From assembly GCA_016783105.1 (NCBI GenBank), contig JADHXF010000061.1, positions 1 through 9,367 of the forward strand: DNA of 9,367 nt, in the 5' to 3' direction. The position numbers and the translations under genes were made by a program. Positions 6,198 to 9,367 of the stretch are shown here, in pieces. How positions within the stretch are numbered: position 1 is the first letter of the stretch; each line of letters begins with the position of its first letter. Below the pieces are notes generated by a model that ran no database searches, was not told where the DNA came from, and saw nothing but the letters and a program-made list of their open reading frames with translations. This DNA is from Dehalococcoidales bacterium (GTDB lineage Bacteria > Chloroflexota > Dehalococcoidia > Dehalococcoidales > RBG-16-60-22).

Positions 6198-6902
6198 TTA
6201 TTTGACGGCTACGTGGATACCGACGACACCAAACATAAAAGGCCGGTAAAAAACCTCGCGGAAACCCGCCCCCAGCAGCATATCCTCCACCTCTCCTGCC
6301 GTGTAGAAGCCGGCCGCCGACTCCGCCAGATAGTTGTATGCCCCTCTGTTCCCGGAGAGCCAGAACCCGACGCGATAGACAACCCAGCGCAGATACCAGT
6401 GGAATAATCTTCGGATAAACCTCGAATTCGGCTGGCTGGTCTCCACAATGACATACCTGCCACCATCGGCAAGGACGCGCCACACTTCCGTCAAATGCCG
6501 CCTGGCCACGGGGTTTTTATAGGTCAGGTTACGGAAAGCAAAAGATATGCCAGCGCAGTCGAAGGACGCGTCGGGAAAAGGGAGAGAGGCAACATCGCCG
6601 TTGACAAAGGAAGCACGTCTCCCTTCTTTCAATAACACTGCCTTTTTCCACGCGAGCTCAAGCATGGGTGGGCTGTAATCGATTCCGACCACGCGAATTC
6701 CGCTTCTACCGAGACGGCAAACGGTCAAGGCCAGGTCTCCGGTCCCGCAGCACAGGTCCAGCATCTGCTTCTGTTTTTCTGAAAGGCATTCCTCAGCCGC
6801 CTTCTGCCGCCACCGCCGGTCAAGGCCCCAGGTTATAACCGTGTTGATAAGGTCGTAGCGGGGCGGCACTTCGGTGAACATGCTCTGCAAAGGCCGACTC
6901 AT
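6198..6902 (-). CDS. menG: Demethylmenaquinone methyltransferase (UbiE/MenG family)
   Basis: MenG methylates demethylmenaquinone with SAM, the last step of menaquinone synthesis. The 234-aa product is the normal size. The N-terminal UbiE signature reads MFTEVPPRYDLIN (8-20) followed by WGLDRRWR, SAM motif I is LDLCCGTGDLAL (from about 48), and the FRNLTYKNP and EVWRVLADGGRYVIVE segments are typical of UbiE/Coq5. A GAAGGA ribosome binding site lies 6 nt before the ATG at 6902, and menA ends 10 nt upstream, so they form an operon. A ubiquinone role is unlikely outside Proteobacteria, so menaquinone is the better reading. It ends 4 nt from the convergent radical SAM gene with no terminator between. 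Confidence 0.92.
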   Translation of the reverse strand: MSRPLQSMFTEVPPRYDLINTVITWGLDRRWRQKAAEECLSEKQKQMLDLCCGTGDLALTVCRLGRSGIRVVGIDYSPPMLELAWKKAVLLKEGRRASFVNGDVASLPFPDASFDCAGISFAFRNLTYKNPVARRHLTEVWRVLADGGRYVIVETSQPNSRFIRRLFHWYLRWVVYRVGFWLSGNRGAYNYLAESAAGFYTAGEVEDMLLGAGFREVFYRPFMFGVVGIHVAVK

Positions 6903-6912
6903 GACGTTTCCT

Positions 6913-7803
6913 TCAAATAATTCCGGCCAGTATGTAGCCGATGCCGAGGAGGAGCTGCGTGACCAGAACTACCAGCACATTGCTGCCCATCGCGGGAACG
7001 AGCTGCGCCATATCCTGATGCTTCCGTGAACCCTTTATCGCCTTCAGCGCAAAGGGAAGCGTCAGCAGCGCAATGAGAGAGAAAACCGGCATCACGCGGA
7101 CAATGACCCAGCCGATTATCCAAAGATAGACCGCCAGGGTAAATGCGGCATAAACGAGGCTGGACTGTGCCCCGCCCATGATGATGGGCAGAGTCTTCCG
7201 CCCCGCCCGACTGTCTGCTTCGGTATCGGGGAACTCGTTGAGCAGAAGGAGGTTGTGTACCAGAATCCCGGAGGGAACGGCGGCAATTACCGCGTGCCAA
7301 GTATATTGACCGGCCTGGACAAAGTAAAGTCCCAGAATCGGCAACACGCCAAGCCCCAGCCCGGCGACCCATTCCGGCCAGGGCATTTTGAGTATTACCG
7401 GGGTATAGAAGAGAACACATACCGCGGCCAGCAGCAGCAGGGGAAGAAGCAGCCATCCCTTAGCCAGAATGAAAAATACCCCGATGCCCACCGCCAGCAG
7501 GAAAGAAGACGTGCCGAGCCAGAAGACCTGCCTCGGGGTGAGCAGCGCGGCGGGGAGAATCCCGCTGCCGCCGCTGAAAGGTGTCCGCCTTGTGGCCAGG
7601 TCCACACCGCTCCGGTAGTCAAAATAGTCATTCAAAGTATTGACACTGATGTGGGTGAGCAGCAGCCCAAAGCCAGCGAGCAGCGCGTAACCGAGATGAA
7701 AATACCCGTCATACCAGGCGATGCTGGTGCCCAGAAACGCCAGCACCACGGAAAGTATCAGAAACTGGGGCCTTGTTTCCAGAAACCATAGTTTCAGTCT
7801 CAT
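6913..7803 (-). CDS. menA: UbiA-family prenyltransferase, probable 1,4-dihydroxy-2-naphthoate polyprenyltransferase
   Basis: MenA attaches a polyprenyl chain to dihydroxynaphthoate in the membrane, producing demethylmenaquinone for MenG. The 296-aa protein is mostly hydrophobic, with about eight or nine membrane segments. The first Asp-rich motif reads NDYFDYRSGVD (58-68) and the second NEFPDTEAD (189-197), the two magnesium-diphosphate sites of UbiA enzymes. ETRPQFL near the N-terminus is also typical of MenA-like members. The ATG at 7803 is preferred because GGGAG lies 8 nt upstream; a GTG at 7809 is too close to it. The enzyme is not separable from other UbiA relatives by motif alone; the pairing with menG supports MenA. 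Confidence 0.88.
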   Translation of the reverse strand: MRLKLWFLETRPQFLILSVVLAFLGTSIAWYDGYFHLGYALLAGFGLLLTHISVNTLNDYFDYRSGVDLATRRTPFSGGSGILPAALLTPRQVFWLGTSSFLLAVGIGVFFILAKGWLLLPLLLLAAVCVLFYTPVILKMPWPEWVAGLGLGVLPILGLYFVQAGQYTWHAVIAAVPSGILVHNLLLLNEFPDTEADSRAGRKTLPIIMGGAQSSLVYAAFTLAVYLWIIGWVIVRVMPVFSLIALLTLPFALKAIKGSRKHQDMAQLVPAMGSNVLVVLVTQLLLGIGYILAGII

Positions 7804-7857
7804 GGCCACTTCTCCCGGATAATAAATGCACTCTAAAGGCCAATGTAATCGAATAAA

Positions 7858-7884
7858 GAAGGCACTGTCAAAGACAATGCCTTC
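7858..7884 (-). terminator. Hairpin, probable intrinsic terminator on the minus strand
   Basis: Read on the minus strand, GAAGGCATTGTC pairs with GACAGTGCCTTC around a 3-nt TTT loop: 12 bp with one T-G wobble, followed by TTTATT. On the plus strand the same position is a C-A mismatch, so the structure favours minus-strand RNA. It lies about 130 nt after the zinc-ribbon stop and 55 nt before menA. The T-run is short and interrupted, so it may be a partial terminator or attenuator. Confidence 0.5.
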
Positions 7885-7902
7885 ACACTATCCAACAACT
7901 GA

Positions 7903-7953
7903 TAGCGTTGAGGAATATACCATTACCCTGCTGGATATTTACCTCAACAGCTA
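7903..7953. other. Long imperfect hairpin in the menA leader region
   Basis: TAGC-GTTGAGG (7903-7913) pairs with CCTCAAC-A-GCTA (7942-7953) with one bulged A. After a 2-nt bulge, AATAT pairs with ATATT, then CC with GG, around an 11-nt loop. Together with the neighbouring terminator-like hairpin it could be a 3' UTR structure of the zinc-ribbon gene or part of a regulatory leader for menA. I could not match it to a known riboswitch. Confidence 0.4.
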
Positions 7954-8011
7954 CCTGATTGCCAATTCGACCCGAGACATTTTCGGAGATGTATTTAAGA
8001 AAGCGATAAGA

Positions 8012-8155
8012 TTATGATTTGCCGATGCGGAATACCTTGGTGCCGCAGCTGGGGCATTCACCCTTAACTGCCGGCCGCTTGTTCTTGAGCGTTGTTGATT
8101 GCGCGTTCTTGATTTCTACTTTCTTTCGGCATTTCATGCAATAAGCCTGGGGCAT
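8012..8155 (-). CDS. Small four-cysteine zinc-ribbon protein (DUF5679 type)
   Basis: This 47-aa basic protein carries two CxxC knuckles, C6-x2-C9 and C34-x2-C37, with the family pattern AYCMKC...TLKNKRPAVKG...CPSCGTKVFRIGK. It matches DUF5679, small zinc ribbons often found in Chloroflexota and archaea with no proven function; binding of nucleic acid is a guess from the many Lys and Arg residues. AAAGGAGG lies 8 nt before the ATG at 8155, an excellent ribosome binding site. It has its own promoter and is probably monocistronic, with a terminator-like hairpin before menA. Confidence 0.88.
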   Translation of the reverse strand: MPQAYCMKCRKKVEIKNAQSTTLKNKRPAVKGECPSCGTKVFRIGKS

Positions 8156-8188
8156 TTGTGGGACCTCCTTTAGTTGACTCTATGAAGC

Positions 8189-8217
8189 ACAGTAGCAAAC
8201 CTGCTGAAATTTGTCAA
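8189..8217 (-). promoter_or_regulatory. Promoter of the zinc-ribbon gene
   Basis: On the minus strand a consensus -35 TTGACA (8212-8217) is followed by exactly 17 nt and a -10 TACTGT (8189-8194). Transcription would start near 8181, giving a leader of about 26 nt that contains the AAAGGAGG ribosome binding site. Confidence 0.65.
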
Positions 8218-8241
8218 TAGCCTCTGGGCACAAAGTCATCC

Positions 8242-8396
8242 CTATTTACCTTTTCCCTGCCTGATTTTAACGTCATCACCAACCACAGCCCCCAGAAAAT
8301 CACGGGCGCTGCCTCCATTCATCGCGATTTCAAGATCGCCGCTACGTAAGCGTCAGCCAAGCCGAAATCAGTGGTCAGGGTAATGATGGCGTTCAT
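8242..8396 (-). pseudogene. Internally deleted DUF62 SAM hydrolase (adenosine-forming) remnant
   Basis: From the ATG at 8396 the minus strand reads MNAIITLTTDFGLADAYVAA, the unmistakable N-terminus of the DUF62 family (S-adenosylmethionine hydrolase and halogenase relatives; the Asp of TTDFG binds adenosine). A few codons later that frame stops at 8319. In another frame, from about 8337 to the TAG at 8242, the sequence reads DLEIAMNGGSARDFLGAVVG and a basic tail, matching the C-terminal end of the same family. Intact members are about 260 aa, so roughly 600 nt are missing and the junction shifts frame. The start is 29 nt after secG, so the intact gene probably belonged to the gatB-secG transcript. 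An assembly collapse is the main alternative. Confidence 0.75.
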
Positions 8397-8425
8397 GCTT
8401 CGCCCGGTTTCCGCCAGACTGGTAA

Positions 8426-8644
8426 TCAGGTAATTCGGAGAGAGACGATGGCGATGATTATAAAGAGGACGGCCAGGGCAATGGTGAGCTGAAACATCGT
8501 TTTTTCCAGGCCCCGTTTCGTCCGGTACACCGTGTCAGGCTGACCGAAGATGCCTCCCAGCCCGCCGCCCCGAACCTGCAAAAGAATAATCAGCATCAAG
8601 GATACCGCCAGTACTATCTGAGCTATATTTAAATAGGTCTGCAT
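8426..8644 (-). CDS. secG: Preprotein translocase subunit SecG
   Basis: SecG is the small accessory subunit of the SecYEG channel and aids SecA-driven export. The 72-aa protein has two membrane helices, about 5-23 and 50-70, joined by a cytoplasmic loop containing QVRGGGLGGIFG, the family signature. The length is typical. AGGAAGGGA lies just before the ATG at 8644, and gatB ends 23 nt upstream, so the two are likely co-transcribed. Confidence 0.95.
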   Translation of the reverse strand: MQTYLNIAQIVLAVSLMLIILLQVRGGGLGGIFGQPDTVYRTKRGLEKTMFQLTIALAVLFIIIAIVSLRIT

Positions 8645-8667
8645 CGTTCCCTTCCTCTCTCCCTGTT

Positions 8668-9367
8668 TCAGCCCTCATCAAGCTTTTTCTTCAATAGTTC
8701 ACCGGCCAGTACCGGATTGGCACGACCCTTGGTCGTCCGCATCACCTGACCGACCAGAAATTTCAGCGCCGTATCCTTGCCCGCTTTGTAATCGGACACG
8801 GCCTGTGCATTTGAGTTTATCACGTCAACGATGGTGGCTTCAAGTTCCCCGGTATCGCTTATCTGACTGAGGCCACGTTCTTTAATAATATCATCGGCAC
8901 TTTTCCCTGTATTAAACATTTCTTCATGTACTGTCTTCGCCGTGGCGGTGTTGATTATATTTTTAGTATTTAAGATGACTAATTGAGCCAGTTTTTCCGG
9001 GCTTATCTTTTTTCTGTATTCTTCTATAGTAATATTATTTGCATTCATTATTCGGCTGACCTCACCCAAAAGCCAGTTACTCGCCAGTTTAGCTCGCTCG
9101 GACACAGGTATATCTTCAAGTTCTTTTGTTTTGATGAAATCCTCTCCAGAGTCGGCCATGTCTTTGGTTTTTGTTAGCTCGCTGGCGTCATAGAGCGGCA
9201 GCCCGTACTCCGCCATGAACCGGTCCCGCCTGTCCTCAGGTAATTCGGGTATTTTAGTTTTTATTTCCTCCACCCATTCCCGGCTGATGGAAAGCGGTGG
9301 CAGGTCCGGCTCGGGGAAGTAACGGTAGTCATGGGCGTACTCCTTGCTGCGCTGCGCCACCGTCTTG
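8668..9367 (-). CDS. gatB: Asp/Glu-tRNA amidotransferase subunit B, 5' part beyond window
   Basis: GatB is the tRNA-binding and kinase subunit of GatCAB, which converts misacylated Glu-tRNA-Gln or Asp-tRNA-Asn to the correct amide form. The visible 232 codons are the C-terminal half. They open with KTVAQRSKEYAHDYRYFPEPDLPP, written here in two parts as the kinase-core end KTVAQRSKE and AHDYRYFPEPDLPP. A helical cradle follows, and then the YqeY-like tail domain ending in GQVMRTTKGRANPVLAGELL. The reading frame is open to the right edge, so the in-frame GTG near 9360 is internal and not the start. Full GatB is about 480-490 aa. Confidence 0.96.
   Translation of the reverse strand, partial: KTVAQRSKEYAHDYRYFPEPDLPPLSISREWVEEIKTKIPELPEDRRDRFMAEYGLPLYDASELTKTKDMADSGEDFIKTKELEDIPVSERAKLASNWLLGEVSRIMNANNITIEEYRKKISPEKLAQLVILNTKNIINTATAKTVHEEMFNTGKSADDIIKERGLSQISDTGELEATIVDVINSNAQAVSDYKAGKDTALKFLVGQVMRTTKGRANPVLAGELLKKKLDEG

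Larger units (their letters stand above)
7804..8011 (-). other. Gene-free interval between the zinc-ribbon gene and menA
   Basis: About 208 nt separate two minus-strand genes. The interval holds two hairpins (7858-7884 and 7903-7953). For menA, a perfect TTGACA on the minus strand falls in the descending arm of the first hairpin, 17 nt before a poor -10 (TTACAT), so a weak promoter overlapping the terminator is possible. A plus-strand reading frame at 7826-8017 has no ribosome binding site and runs through both hairpins, so I do not call it. Confidence 0.4.

Noticed and set aside
6899..7456. 185-codon minus-strand frame inside menA
   Set aside because: It is an alternative frame of the menA coding sequence, which has clear UbiA motifs and a ribosome binding site.
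7826..8017. 63-codon plus-strand frame in the gap before menA
   Set aside because: No ribosome binding site, it runs through two hairpins, overlaps the end of the zinc-ribbon gene, and resembles no family I know.
8094..8115. TTGCGC-like stretch resembling the 8-bp repeats
   Set aside because: It lies inside the zinc-ribbon coding sequence, and the units do not continue in 8-bp phase.

Overview
The window looks like ordinary chromosomal backbone of an anaerobic Chloroflexota bacterium, most likely Dehalococcoidia. That placement is inferred from the protein sequences, the ispD-ispF-cysS order, the gatB-secG pair and moderate GC, not from a database search. No rRNA, tRNA, CRISPR array or insertion sequence is visible.

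Layout from left to right. (1) 1-683, minus strand: a ParA/Soj ATPase cut by the left edge. Its promoter lies inside a degenerate 8-bp tandem repeat at 696-759. (2) 862-1609, minus strand: queF (queuosine precursor reductase) overlapping a small TM1459-like cupin by 11 nt. The cupin ends at a TGA placed exactly where relatives have a conserved Cys, with a hairpin just downstream. (3) 1643-4296, plus strand: ispD, ispF and cysS, tightly overlapped and transcribed from a promoter that gives an almost leaderless ispD message. (4) 4303-4890: a second copy of the 8-bp repeat, then a small two-helix membrane protein and a YbjQ/UPF0145 protein, overlapped by ATGA. (5) 4952-6193: a HemN/HemW-like radical SAM protein, ending 4 nt from the convergent men genes. 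(6) 6198-7803, minus strand: menA-like UbiA prenyltransferase and menG/ubiE methyltransferase. (7) 7804-8011: a gene-free interval with two hairpins. (8) 8012-8155, minus strand: a 47-aa four-cysteine zinc ribbon (DUF5679 type) with its own good promoter. (9) 8242-8396, minus strand: the two ends of a DUF62 SAM hydrolase joined by a large internal deletion, a pseudogene. (10) 8426-9367, minus strand: secG and the 3' part of gatB.

Functionally, IspD and IspF supply isoprenoid precursors by the MEP pathway. MenA and MenG use the resulting polyprenyl diphosphate for the last two steps of menaquinone synthesis, which suggests a quinone-dependent anaerobic respiratory chain. CysS and GatB serve translation, QueF serves tRNA modification and SecG serves secretion. 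The most interesting signals are the candidate selenocysteine cupin, the paired 8-bp repeat arrays beside gene starts, and the collapsed DUF62 gene.
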